The position numbers and the translations under genes are program-made. A stretch of DNA of 64,000 nt from Carnobacteriaceae bacterium zg-84 (GTDB lineage: Bacteria; Bacillota; Bacilli; Lactobacillales; Aerococcaceae): positions 434,001 through 498,000 of the forward strand of contig CP059430.1 of assembly GCA_013874835.1 (NCBI GenBank), written 5' to 3'. The notes below the pieces were generated by a model that was not told the origin of the DNA, did not search any database, and saw only the letters and a list, made by a program, of their open reading frames with translations. Positions within the stretch are counted from its first letter, which is position 1. Each line of letters begins with the position of its first letter. Below are positions 10,416-21,300 of this stretch, piece after piece.

Positions 10416-12232
10416 TTATTCTTCATTTGAGTTATTAATTTTTTCAAAACATTCATTACAAATTACTAGAGTTTTTCTATTAATGCTTTTCATAAAAACA
10501 TGCCAAGCATATTCATCAGTTAAGTCTTTAAGCTTTTTTACTTGATACACTTTTAGATTATTAGTTTCTTTCCCGCACCATTCACACTTATTATTTTTTA
10601 ATCTTAAACCTAGCGTTGGTTTCTTAAGATAGAATTTTTGCTTATGAATCACATCAGCATTATCACATTGGGGAAATTCTTTTCTAGCCAAGCTGTCTTT
10701 CCAAAGTAAACGAGTTTTGTTATTACCATTTTTATCTGTATAACTTATACCAAAATCTTTATCAGTGCGGTATCTAGTTATAATATCCGTTACCTTTGTC
10801 CTATATTTGCAAGCCAATGTTTTATACAGACTATATTCCATAATGTATCTAAACTTATGGAGCTTTGAAGAATTATTTGCGATTCTGTAGTAGTTGCAGA
10901 ATCCTCTGATTTCTCCGTTATATTGGTCTAATATACTTAAGTTTGTTCTTGATATTAGCTCAGTTCTTTCTTTAGGAAACCATACTTCTTTTCCATTTAG
11001 ATTTTTAATTCTTAATGCTCCAAGCTCTGCTAGCTTATTTTGTATTGTTGAAGTTGATAGCTCAAGTCTTACATGACCACCAAAGTTTCTTGCTTTTATA
11101 CCTGCTTTTGTCCTCTTTGTATGATTACTTCCAGGAGTTACTCTGATATCAAAACCTAGGAACTTGGCTCTATCTGTTGATTTTGTTACTAGCGTTTTTT
11201 CATCAGATAGTTCGAGGTTTAATTCTGATTTGATAAATTGACCAATGTCTTGTTTTACCTTTTCAGCATCTGCCTTAGAACCGATAATGCCAATAATGAA
11301 ATCATCAGCATATCTAACATATTGTATTCTCTTGAAGTTTTCATCCATAGGATTTAAGCAAGGTATATTGAAATATCTTTTGTTTATCTCTTCAATTTCT
11401 GATTTAATATCATCTATTTCAATTTTATTGGTTGTCTTGCTTAACTTATTTTCAAGTCTTTTTCTTCTATCATAGAGAGCTTTATATTCCTTATTTTGCT
11501 TTCTTTTATTACCTTTATCAAAGCTTTCCTTGTAATTTTGCATATACTTGTCAAACTTATCCAAGTAAATATTTGAAAGTATGGGACTTATTATTGACCC
11601 TTGTGGCATTCCACTGTAGGTGTTGTGATATTGGTTTTGTTCCATGTATCCAGCTTTAAGAAACTTTCTTATTAATCTTAGGAATCTTTCATCGTCAATA
11701 CGCTTGGATAGAATGTCTATCATAATGTTATGGTCTATATTGTCAAAGAAACCTTTAATGTCTCCTTCAACGAACCATTACATCTTACGAATCTATTTTG
11801 AATTTGTCTTAAAGCGGTATGACAACTTCTATTATCTCTAAAGCCATGAGATGTGTCCTCAAAGCTTTCATCATAGATAGAATTTAATAACATTCTACAT
11901 ACTTCCTGTACTAATTTATCGTCAATGCTTGGTATGCCTAATGGTCTTAATTTTCCGTTTTTCTTTGGAATATATACTCTTTTTGTTGGTGTGGGTGAGT
12001 AACTTTCATCTTTTAGTGAATCAATGATTTTGTTAATTCTTTCTAAGCTCATTGCACTTATTGTTTGATTATCTACACCTTTAGTCATATTTCCTGTGTT
12101 AGCATAAATATTTTGGTATGCTTGCAAGAATAGGTCTGTATTGTAAAGGTTACGATACAATCTTTTGTAAGTGTAGTTTTCTTCTTTTGAATGTTTTCTC
12201 AAACTAATCAATACATTGTTGGGATTTCTCAT
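10416..12232 (-). pseudogene. Group II intron reverse transcriptase/maturase, frameshifted
   Basis: Start at ATG 12232 (MRNPNNVLISLRKHS), preceded by GAGAGG. The corrected length is about 605 aa, usual for the LtrA family. The N-terminal piece has RT0-RT2 (KRVYIPKKNGKLRPLGIPS); the C-terminal piece has the RYADDFIIG active site, the thumb/X domain and a zinc-binding endonuclease-like end. A 1-nt deletion near 11774 shifts the frame in RT2-RT3 (the expected reading is KWFVEGDIKGFFDNID). In the endonuclease domain the CxxC pairs are present (CEWC, CNEC), but the His-His of VHHV is read as VYQV and the final CxxCH is CNECF. Translation starting upstream at 12292 lacks family support. Confidence 0.88.
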
Positions 12233-13132
12233 AGTGCCTCTCGCACCTTCCTTTCCTCTGAATTGAATGAATAAACTGCCTTCCTTCACCATGTAAGAGT
12301 CATTATCTCTCTCGGATTACTACGAAGGCTCCGTTACCATATCAGATATTCAGGTTCTTAAAACCATAGCATTTTTTTCGCTTTCTGACTTAGGTAATCT
12401 CCATTTAGTATCGAAGTAAAAAGCAAGCGTTGATTGTCGGATATGCTTTTCGTCCTTTCATGCTTATGCAAGCGGATTGAGTGTAAAGTTTTGCCTAATG
12501 CATTCATTTTCACTACATAGGTACACTCAACATAACGTATATAGATATCTTTCGTTATGACCACCACAAATGTTCCTCGGACTGGCATTCAATCAGTTTA
12601 GATTTTATCCTCATATCAACTTTAGGTCTCGCCATTCAGCTGTGGAATGATATCTATCCAACTTATGACTTTAATAACGTGCTATTGTCCTCTTTGGATT
12701 TCTCCTCTAAGTTAGTTATTGACCCTAGATATTAAAACTACTATTCTACCATTTTGCTAAAATGGATTTACTTCGTACCTTATGGACGCACATATAATAT
12801 GATTATGAATATGTCCACGATCAATGTGAGTAGTAAGAATATATTCATAGTTATCTTTTAGTAATTTATTACATAATTCTTTTCCAATTTTGTGTGCAAG
12901 TTCAGGACTAACTTCATCAGGAAGAAAAGATTGAATTAAATGTCTTGCAAGAACAGTTCTTTTGTTCCTGCATCATTTCGTGTCCTTAAAAACTGAGTGT
13001 GAGCAGTTGATTCGTGGCATTTATGAGTGCTGATTAAAAGCTGCTCGTCTGTTTTATCTCCATTTACAATGTACTCGATAGCAAGATTAAGGGTCGATTT
13101 TATTGGGTGTATTTTTGTAATAGCCATAAAAA

Positions 13133-13483
13133 CTAATCACCTCCGGAAGTCCTGTTAAGCAGCAGTGAATGAATTTGCCATAGCTCTTTTGAGAAATGTT
13201 CAATCGCATTTTTTATATCATCGATGTCCTCTTTGTAGATTACACCGGTCGAATTTACTCGCTTGGCAATCTGATTGATGTTGTTTGTACTATTGGAAAG
13301 TAAACCTTGTAAATCTCGGAAAGGTTCTAAATCTACTTGATAAATCTCCTTTTCCAAACCACATTTGCGTATAAAATGGCTCATATTTCTGCACTTAGCA
13401 AGTTTTCTTTTCTCCTCAAAAAGAGCCTTTTCTTCTTTTGTTAGTTTAATTTCAAGTCTTTCATTTCGTATTCTATTTGCCAT
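13133..13483 (-). CDS. mobC: MobC-family relaxosome accessory protein
   Basis: 116 aa, with strong ribosome site AAAGGAGG upstream of ATG 13483. The N-terminus (RIRNERLEIKLTKEEKALFEEK) is a ribbon-helix-helix DNA-binding motif. The C-terminal half contains the MobC pattern (LLSNSTNNINQIAKRVNSTG), which is conserved in plasmid/ICE mobilisation proteins that open oriT for the relaxase. It ends 5 nt before the relaxase start, the usual mobC-relaxase order. This is the only mobilisation gene in the window with an undamaged frame. Confidence 0.88.
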   Translation of the reverse strand: MANRIRNERLEIKLTKEEKALFEEKRKLAKCRNMSHFIRKCGLEKEIYQVDLEPFRDLQGLLSNSTNNINQIAKRVNSTGVIYKEDIDDIKNAIEHFSKELWQIHSLLLNRTSGGD

Positions 13484-13516
13484 AAATAGTTCCTCCTTTA
13501 GATGTATTTCGGGGTC

Positions 13517-13640
13517 TTAGGGTTCTCCCTAACAAGCTAAAAATTGATAAAAAAAGAAGCAGTTCCCGAAGGTCTGCTTCATCAATTTTGTCCGTACACT
13601 TACTGTGCTTGCTACAAAAGAATGATTTGGATAGCAAGCA
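13517..13640. other. Hairpin cluster, candidate oriT
   Basis: Three inverted repeats lie just upstream of mobC. The first is TTAGGG/CCCTAA (13517-13522, 13527-13532). The second is a long stem made of AAAATTGAT plus GAAGCAG (13556-13562) pairing with CTGCTTC (13574-13580) plus ATCAATTTT. The third is a perfect 9-bp pair TGCTTGCTA (13606-13614)/TAGCAAGCA (13632-13640) around a 17-nt spacer. Position (5' of mobC-relaxase) and inverted repeats fit a transfer origin; the nick site is not identifiable by eye. The middle stem may instead be a terminator. Confidence 0.5.
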
Positions 13641-14444
13641 TTAAGCATCAATTTAATTCTTTTAAGACAGTATAGCACAAAAATGAAAATTTAGTTAATT
13701 GATTTGAAAATTTACGAAACTTTCTGAGGTGGCTAACTTACTATTGTAATTTGTGTTTTAAACACTATTATTTCTTATGAAATAAAGTATTCTGTTTATT
13801 TATACAATATTTTGTATATTTTCAAAATGAAAAGATAATAAATATCTGTTTTTGAAAATTGTTTTTATACAAAAATGCATAAACATTTTATAAAACTATA
13901 TTTCGATAACTTTTCTACCAAACTATTTTGCAACTAAATCAGTATATTTATTCGCAACATATCTTTTTAAATGAAAGATATGGGTATACTATTCATTGTA
14001 TCCATAAGAATACTCGTTATGTTTTCTTTTTTCTGTATAGAAACTGAATTTTACTTCTACAACAATACTGGTGCATATTTTGTTTCTTTTTTTCAAATAT
14101 AGGGATATTTAAATAGAAACATAAATCCAATAATTTTTTATCAGATAACGTGCGTGTGTTTAAAGAAAACTTTTCTAATATTTGAGGACACCAACTTAAA
14201 ATGTTAGCTAAACAAAGCTTATTAATGTATCGTTTTTGAATGAGAATGTACTAAATAATAAAACCGTGCCTTTATAAAAACAGTAACTCTAAACATAAAA
14301 ATAGATAAATTTAATTGTCTTTTGTTATTACATTGATGTCGTGATGAAACAGGATTTTTATAGTATCCGTTTATTTTCGTTTTTTATTCTTTTATCTTAT
14401 TTTTACTTTGAGATAATAGTAAAAAAACAATAGGAGGACTAACT
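13641..14444. other. AT-rich intergenic stretch without genes
   Basis: About 800 bp separating the ICE remnant from the recombinase gene. Apart from the IS30 tail at 13724-13755, I see no reading frame, structured RNA or repeat I can support. It is probably the scar of the ICE boundary; no attachment-site duplication could be identified by eye. Confidence 0.5.
13724..13755 (+). mobile_element. Terminal remnant of an IS30-family element
   Basis: The stretch from CTGAGGTGGCTAAC to GTAATTTGTG matches the 3' end of the IS30 elements at 38162 and 42422 (reverse orientation), including the last codons EVANLLL and the stop. Only this ~32-bp tail is present; the rest of the element is gone, so an old insertion was deleted here. 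Confidence 0.75.
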
Positions 14445-15062
14445 ATGAAATACGGGTATATTCGTGTGTCGACAAAGGAACAAAACATTGATCGTCAGTT
14501 AACAGCTATGTACAAAGAAGGGATTGCAAAAAAACAGATTTATATTGATAAAATGTCAGGGAGAGATTTCAATCGAGTAGCTTACAAACGTATGATAAAA
14601 CGTGTAAAAAAAGGAGATGAAATTGTGATTAAATCGATTGATCGTTTAGGAAGAAATTATGATGAGATTCTTGAACAGTGGCGCTATTTAGTGAGAGAAA
14701 AAGAGGTAGATATTCGGGTTATTGACTTAGAATTATTAAATACGAAATCATCTTTTGATAATAATATAACAGGTCGATTCATTTCTGATTTAGTACTACA
14801 AATATTATCTTATATTGCTCAAGTAGAACGTGAAAATATGCTTCAAAGGCAAAAAGAGGGAATTATAGAAGCAAAGAAAAAAGGTGTTCAATTTGGGCGA
14901 CCAAAAAAAGAGTTGCCAGCTAATTTTGAAGATGTTTATCAACAGTGGAATTTAAATAAATTAAATACTCGAGAGGCAGCTCAACTTTTAGGAGTGGCTA
15001 AAACAACGTGTTATAACTGGTTAATACTTAGAAAAAATCAAAAAAGTTGTACAAAATACTAG
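14445..15062 (+). CDS. Serine site-specific recombinase (resolvase/invertase family)
   Basis: 205 aa, ribosome site AGGAGG. The N-terminal catalytic domain begins MKYGYIRVSTKEQN with the nucleophile Ser9. Further family residues include DKMSGRDFNR, IDRLGRNYDEI and the helix E region (SYIAQVERENMLQRQKEGI). A C-terminal HTH (NTREAAQLLGVAKTTCYNWL) binds DNA. Size and layout match Tn3 resolvase/Hin-type enzymes rather than large serine integrases. No transposase is adjacent; the next genes are surface adhesins whose upstream regions carry repeated AAAAGTCCT-type sites. The enzyme may therefore resolve or invert DNA in this island, or simply be a leftover of a transposon. Confidence 0.9.
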   Translation: MKYGYIRVSTKEQNIDRQLTAMYKEGIAKKQIYIDKMSGRDFNRVAYKRMIKRVKKGDEIVIKSIDRLGRNYDEILEQWRYLVREKEVDIRVIDLELLNTKSSFDNNITGRFISDLVLQILSYIAQVERENMLQRQKEGIIEAKKKGVQFGRPKKELPANFEDVYQQWNLNKLNTREAAQLLGVAKTTCYNWLILRKNQKSCTKY

Positions 15063-15084
15063 GACTTTTGGAACGCACTAAACA

Positions 15085-15118
15085 AACCAATTTCAAAATG
15101 ATAAATTGGTTGTTTTTT
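15085..15118 (+). terminator. Terminator after the recombinase gene
   Basis: AACCAATTT (15085-15093), loop, AAATTGGTT (15103-15111), then a T-rich tail (GTTTTTT). It isolates the recombinase from the adhesin gene. Confidence 0.8.
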
Positions 15119-15397
15119 GATGCATAATGGCTCTAAAAGTCCTATATTCATTGGAAAAATCACAATCTTAATTCAAGCTTCTTTTATTTTAACATATTTG
15201 TACATAAAGTCCTGATATTTGGACAAGTATAAAATATCCGAAAATAAAAGGTGAAAGAAAGGAGAATGAGAGTAGTGATTCATCTGTCATTTTTATTGTT
15301 TCATATCACAATCAAGAAAAGCTGTCAATAATGTGGATAGGGATATTTAAATAACTACCCGTATTCATGAATGATTAAGATAAGAAAGGAAAATACA
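15119..15397 (+). promoter_or_regulatory. Upstream region of giant adhesin 1
   Basis: Contains two AAAAGTCCT-like motifs (15135-15143 and 15206-15213), each followed by a partly symmetric TTGGA-type half. It also contains a 21-codon open frame (15266-15331, MRVVIHLSFLLF...) with AAAGGAG close to its ATG, which could be a leader peptide but is not supported by homology. A third motif copy lies before the terminator (15061-15069). I cannot assign -35/-10 boxes with confidence. Confidence 0.35.
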
Positions 15398-18300
15398 ATG
15401 TTTTTCAAACGACAACAAAGATATTCGATTCGTAAGTATAAAGTGGGTGTCTTTTCGGTGTTTTTGGGTTCATTTATTTTAAGTGTTCCACTTGCTTTTT
15501 CAAATAGTCAAGCAAATGCTTTTGAACCTTCAAAAACTGAACATGGAAATGCTCCATCTGTTGTAGATGACAATGAAATATTAAATAAAGTAGTATTATC
15601 AGAGGAAAAGGAGATTATCCAAGATCCAGAACAGATTGCTGTAGCTGATATTACCAATTTAAGTGCTAATGATAAAGAGCGTGTTTTAAAACGTGTTTTA
15701 AAAGCGAATCCGCAACTGAGAGCGGAGATGGTAACAGTAGGTAGTGATGGTACAGTATCTGTAACGTATAAAGATAAAGTTTATGTTATTGACAAAACTG
15801 TAACGGTTCGTTTAGCAGAAAAGTTACCTGAGGGTGCGAGTTTTCGAGACGGTGGGTTTATCATAAATCCTAATGGTGAACCTTCAAATTCCGAATATGA
15901 ATGGACTCGTGGAGAAGGTAATGTCGCACATAATTCTGTTGACACAAAATTTGAATTATTAAAAGGCGGTAGAGAAATTAAAGTTACTGTACAATTTAAT
16001 CCACATGAAGATGCATGGGCGAATCCTTTATATTATCTGACTATTCCTGAAAAAGTAGAACGCATTATAGGAATTGATACACTGACTTCAGAACCTCTAA
16101 CAGGAGGTCGATATAAAGAGACAGCACAAGGTTATGCTGGAGATAACCCTGTTTCAGAGTGGATATCAGAGAATAGGACTGGTAGCGATTTCAGAAGTTA
16201 TTCGAGCAAAAATGGTGGTCAAGGATATTATAAAGATAATTTGGATCGTCGTTGGTATGATTTAATTGGATGGCAGATGGGCAAGTATACATCTGATGCA
16301 GAACGTAGAATGGGGGAAGATATTAAAAAAGAGACTGCTGGTATTTTGGTGTTTAGAGGAGGAGTAGGAAAATTTAAACATGTTTTTGAATATAGAGCTA
16401 TATTAAAAGAACCTATTAGAGATATCTCAGAACTACCAATGATGATTGGTTTTAAGAGTTATCAAAATTCTCAAAACTTTGCACGTGCCTATATGCGTAT
16501 TCCTGTTCCACTTGAAGTAAATGGACAATCAGGAACAGTTTGGTCAGATGAACCTCTTACAAAACCGATAGTAATTGGGCATACAGAAGGGTATCCAACG
16601 TCAGCAAGATTGATAACAAATAGCCAAGATACGATTGATGAAGTTACAAATCCAGCTTTAGGAGATACAATAAATACAAAATTAAAAGAAAAAGATGTTG
16701 TTTTAGATGCTGGTAGTGTTATTTTGGGAAGAGATAATACACATACTTCTGGTTATACTGTGCGTGTTCGTGTAGATAAGAATGGAAAAACTCCAGCAGT
16801 TAGTTCACCTATAAGAATTAGTGCTGTACATGCAACGGATACAACCATTACGAAACAATCTGGTCAACCTACTGCAGAAAATGATATTTATGGAGCTGTT
16901 CAAGCTACTTATCAAAGAGGTGGAAGTGATGTTGATTGGAGTAAAGTAACCAAAGAGATTATTGAAGTGAGAACACCGACAGGAGAACTTGTTGATAAAA
17001 ATAATCTGTCAGAGTTACCTGAGGCACAAAATAATAAAGTTAAAGTACGTTTGACATTGCCGTCTGGTCATCAAAAAGTAGTCACTGTAACAGTGAACTA
17101 TCCACAAAAAGTGACTGCAACAGAATTTAGCAACTATTATGTATGGGCAGATACAGTAACAAACAATGACTTCACAACAGGGAATATTCAAGGTGTAGAT
17201 GGTACTGTTATAACGGAAGCGCATTTGACAAATGGCGGCGGTGATGTAAGCAGAGTACAAACGTATGCTCAAGGAGATACAGTAACATCTGTCTTTTCAC
17301 AGGATAATCGTCAAGTAACGTTCAAAAAAGGGAGTCTTGTTAGAGGTGTGGAAAGTACACAAGGAATGTCACAGTATACACTTCGTGCTGTAGCTGGAAC
17401 GAGAGATTCAAATAGAGCAGCAATTTCAGATCGTTTCAAAATTGCGGCTTTAGTAGTGACAAATCCGACAACACCTATTGATAAAACAGAAGGTGAGCAA
17501 GTTACAGCTGAAGAGATTAAGAATAAAGTGTTTGAAACATATAAAGGGAAGTTAATGGAAGTAGACGGAAAGGTTGCTTTTGATGTTAAACAAGAAAGCA
17601 TTAAAGCTGTCATTGTAAATTCAGATGATGTGGATACTGCGATGGAAACGACTGCTTTACCAACTTCTGGTAAAAATAATAAAGTGTATGTGAAACTTAC
17701 AACACCAAGTGGTCAGGATAAGATTGTAACAGTAATCGTTAATTATCCAGAGCCAGTAGATACAGATGGAGATGGTTTCCCAGACGTTGAAGAAAAAGAA
17801 AAAGGAAGCAATCCAAACGATGCGACTTCTACACCAAACACAGTAGATACAGATGGAGATGGTTTCCCAGACGTTGAAGAAAAAGAAAAAGGAAGCAATC
17901 CAAACGATGCGACTTCTACACCAAACACAGTAGATACAGATGGAGATGGTTTCCCAGACGTTGAAGAAAAAAAAAGGAAGCAATCCAAACGATGCGACTT
18001 CTACACCAAACACAGTAGATACAGATGGAGATGGTTTCCCAGACGTTGAAGAAAAAGAAAAAGGAAGCAATCCAAACGATGCGACTTCTACACCAAACAC
18101 AGTAGATACAGATGGAGATGGTTTCCCAGACGTTGAAGAAAAAGAAAAAGGAAGCAATCCAAACGATGCGACTTCTACACCAAACACAGTAGATACAGAT
18201 GGAGATGGTTTCCCAGACGTTGAAGAAAAGAAAAAGGAAGCAATCCAAACGATGCGACTTCTACACCAAACACAGTAGATACAGATGGAGATGGTTTCCC

Positions 18301-21300
18301 AGACGTTGAAGAAAAAGAAAAAGGAAGCAATCCAAACGATGCGACTTCTACACCAAACACAGTAGATACAGATGGAGATGGTTTCCCAGACGTTGAAGAA
18401 AAAGAAAAAGGAAGCAATCCAAACGATGCGACTTCTACACCAAACACAGTAGATACAGATGGAGATGGTTTCCCAGACGTTGAAGAAAAAGAAAAAGGAA
18501 GCAATCCAAACGATGCGACTTCTACACCAAACACAGTAGATACAGATGGAGATGGTTTCCCAGACGTTGAAGAAAAAGAAAAAGGAAGCAATCCAAACGA
18601 TGCGACTTCTACACCAAACACAGTAGATACAGATGGAGATGGTTTCCCAGACGTTGAAGAAAAAGAAAAAGGAAGCAATCCAAACGATGCGACTTCTACA
18701 CCAAACACAGTAGATACAGATGGAGATGGTTTCCCAGACGTTGAAGAAAAAGAAAAAGGAAGCAATCCAAACGATGCGACTTCTACACCAAACACAGTAG
18801 ATACAGATGGAGATGGTTTCCCAGACGTTGAAGAAAAGAAAAGGAAGCAATCCAAACGATGCGACTTCTACACAAACACAGTAGATACAGATGGAGATGG
18901 TTTCCCAGACGTTGAAGAAAAAGAAAAGGAAGCAATCCAAACGATGCGACTTCTACACCAAACACAGTAGATACAGATGGAGATGGTTTCCCAGACGTTG
19001 AAGAAAAAGAAAAAGGAAGCAATCCAAACGATGCGACTTCTACACCACCAAACACAGTAGATACAGATGGAGATGGTTTCCCAGACGTTGAAGAAAAAGA
19101 AAAAGGAAGCAATCCAACGATGCGACTTCTACACCAAACACAGTAGATACAGATGGAGATGGTTTCCCAGACGTTGAAGAAAAAGAAAAAGGAAGCAATC
19201 CAAACGATGCGACTTCTACACCAAACACAGTAGATACAGATGAGATGGTTTCCCAGACGTTGAAGAAAAAGAAAAAGGAAGCAATCCAAACGATGCGACT
19301 TCTACACCAAACACAGTAGATACAGATGGAGATGGTTTCCCAGACGTTGAAGAAAAAGAAAAAGGAAGCAATCCAAACGATGCGACTTCTACACCAAACA
19401 CAGTAGATACAGATGGAGATGGTTTCCCAGACGTTGAAGAAAAAGAAAAAGGAAGCAATCCAAACGATGCGACTTCTACACCAAACACAGTAGATACAGA
19501 TGGAGATGGTTTCCCAGACGTGAAGAAAAAGAAAAAGGAAGCAATCCAAACGATGCGACTTCTACACCAAACACAGTAGATACAGATGGAGAGGTTTCCC
19601 AGACGTTGAAGAAAAAGAAAAAGGAAGCAATCCAAACGATGCGACTTCTACACCAAACACAGTAGATACAGATGGAGATGGTTTCCCAGACGTTGAAGAA
19701 AAAGAAAAAGGAAGCAATCCAAACGATGCGACTTCTACACCAAACACAGTAGATACAGATGGAGATGGTTTCCCAGACGTTGAAGAAAAAGAAAAAGGAA
19801 GCAATCCAAACGATGCGACTTCTACACAAACACAGTAGATACAGATGGAGATGGTTTCCCAGACGTTGAAGAAAAAGAAAAAGGAAGCAATCCAAACGAT
19901 GCGACTTCTACACCAAACACAGTAGATACAGATGGAGATGGTTTCCCAGACGTTGAAGAAAAAGAAAAAGGAAGCAATCCAAACGATGCGACTTCTACAC
20001 AAACACAGTAGATACAGATGGAGATGGTTTCCCAGACGTTGAAGAAAAAGAAAAGGAAGCAATCCAAACGATGCGACTTCTACACCAACACAGTAGATAC
20101 AGATGGAGATGGTTTCCCAGACGTTGAAGAAAAAGAAAAAGGAAGCAATCCAAACGATGCGACTTCTACACCAAACACAGTAGATACAGATGGAGATGGT
20201 TTCCCAGACGTTGAAGAAAAAGAAAAAGGAAGCAATCCAAACGATGCGACTTCTACACCAAACAGTAGATACAGATGGAGATGGTTTCCCAGACGTTGAA
20301 GAAAAAGAAAAAGGAAGCAATCCAAACGATGCGACTTCTACACAAACACAGTAGATACAGATGGAGATGGTTTCCCAGACGTTGAAGAAAAGAAAAAGGA
20401 AGCAATCCAAACGATGCGACTTCTACACCAAAACACAGTAGATACAGATGGAGATGGTTTCCCAGACGTTGAAGAAAAAGAAAAAGGAAGCAATCCAAAC
20501 GATGCGACTTCTACACCAAACACAGTAGATACAGATGGAGATGGTTTCCCAGACGTTGAAGAAAAGAAAAAGGAAGCAATCCAAACGATGCGACTTCTAC
20601 ACCAAACACAGTAGATACAGATGGAGATGGTTTCCCAGACGTTGAAGAAAAAGAAAAAGGAAGCAATCCAAACGATGCGACTTCTACACCAAAACAGTAG
20701 ATACAGATGGAGATGGTTTCCCAGACGTTGAAGAAAAAGAAAAAGGAAGCAATCCAAACGATGCGACTTCTACACCAAACAGTAGATACAGATGGAGATG
20801 GTTTCCCAGACGTTGAAGAAAAGAAAAAGGAAGCAATCCAAACGATGCGACTTCTACACCAAACACAGTAGATACAGATGGAGATGGTTTCCCAGACGTT
20901 GAAGAAAAGAAAAAGGAAGCAATCCAAACGATGCGACTTCTACACCAAACACAGTAGATACAGATGGAGATGGTTTCCCAGACGTTGAAGAAAAAGAAAA
21001 AGGAAGCAATCCAAACGATGCGACTTCTACACCAAACACAGTAGATACAGATGGAGATGGTTTCCCAGACGTTGAAGAAAAAGAAAAAGGAAGCAATCCA
21101 AACGATGCGACTTCTACACCAAACACAGTAGATACAGATGGAGATGGTTTCCCAGACGTTGAAGAAAAAGAAAAAGGAAGCAATCCAAACGATGCGACTT
21201 CTACACCAACACAGTAGATACAGATGGAGATGGTTTCCCAGACGTTGAAGAAAAAGAAAAAGGAAGCAATCCAAACGATGCGACTTCTACACCAAACACA

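Larger units (their letters stand above)
10316..12791 (-). mobile_element. Group II intron inserted in the relaxase gene
   Basis: 2476 nt on the minus strand. The 5' end is GTGCG (12791-12787) and the 3' end is ...GCCTAC (ending at 10316), fitting the GUGYG...AY rule. Removing it rejoins the relaxase codons exactly (HNHII-F-NNVNM). A domain V hairpin is visible at 10410-10377 and a domain VI-like hairpin (AGGC...GCCT) follows before the 3' end. A reverse transcriptase gene occupies domain IV. Insertion at the conserved HxHxH metal-binding site of a relaxase parallels the well-known Ll.LtrB intron of the lactococcal relaxase gene ltrB. Confidence 0.92.
9322..13127 (-). pseudogene. MobP-type relaxase, split by a group II intron and degraded
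   Basis: The two exons (13127-12792 and 10315-9322) join in frame when the intron is removed, giving about 443 codons. The N-terminal exon starts MAITKIHPIK and ends in the relaxase metal-binding motif THIDRGHIHNHII; the second exon continues NNVNMVTGRCYQ. Besides the intron there are three lesions: a 1-nt deletion near 12960 (expected GTKGTVLARHL), a 1-nt deletion in a poly-A run near 10181, and TGA at 10062-10060 where Trp is expected (DWDEFLKK). The two deletions make the exon total a multiple of three once corrected (1330+2 = 1332). The C-terminal third is a long coiled coil. In the living element the protein would nick oriT and pilot the strand. Pairs with mobC just upstream. Confidence 0.85.

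Noticed and set aside
12358-12588. 76-codon minus-strand frame upstream of the intron protein
   Set aside because: It lies in domain I of the group II intron, which is structural RNA; no homology or ribosome site.
13556-13580. Terminator for a plus-strand transcript
   Set aside because: No plus-strand gene precedes it; position next to mobC and neighbouring inverted repeats fit a transfer-origin region better, although a minus-strand regulatory hairpin remains possible.
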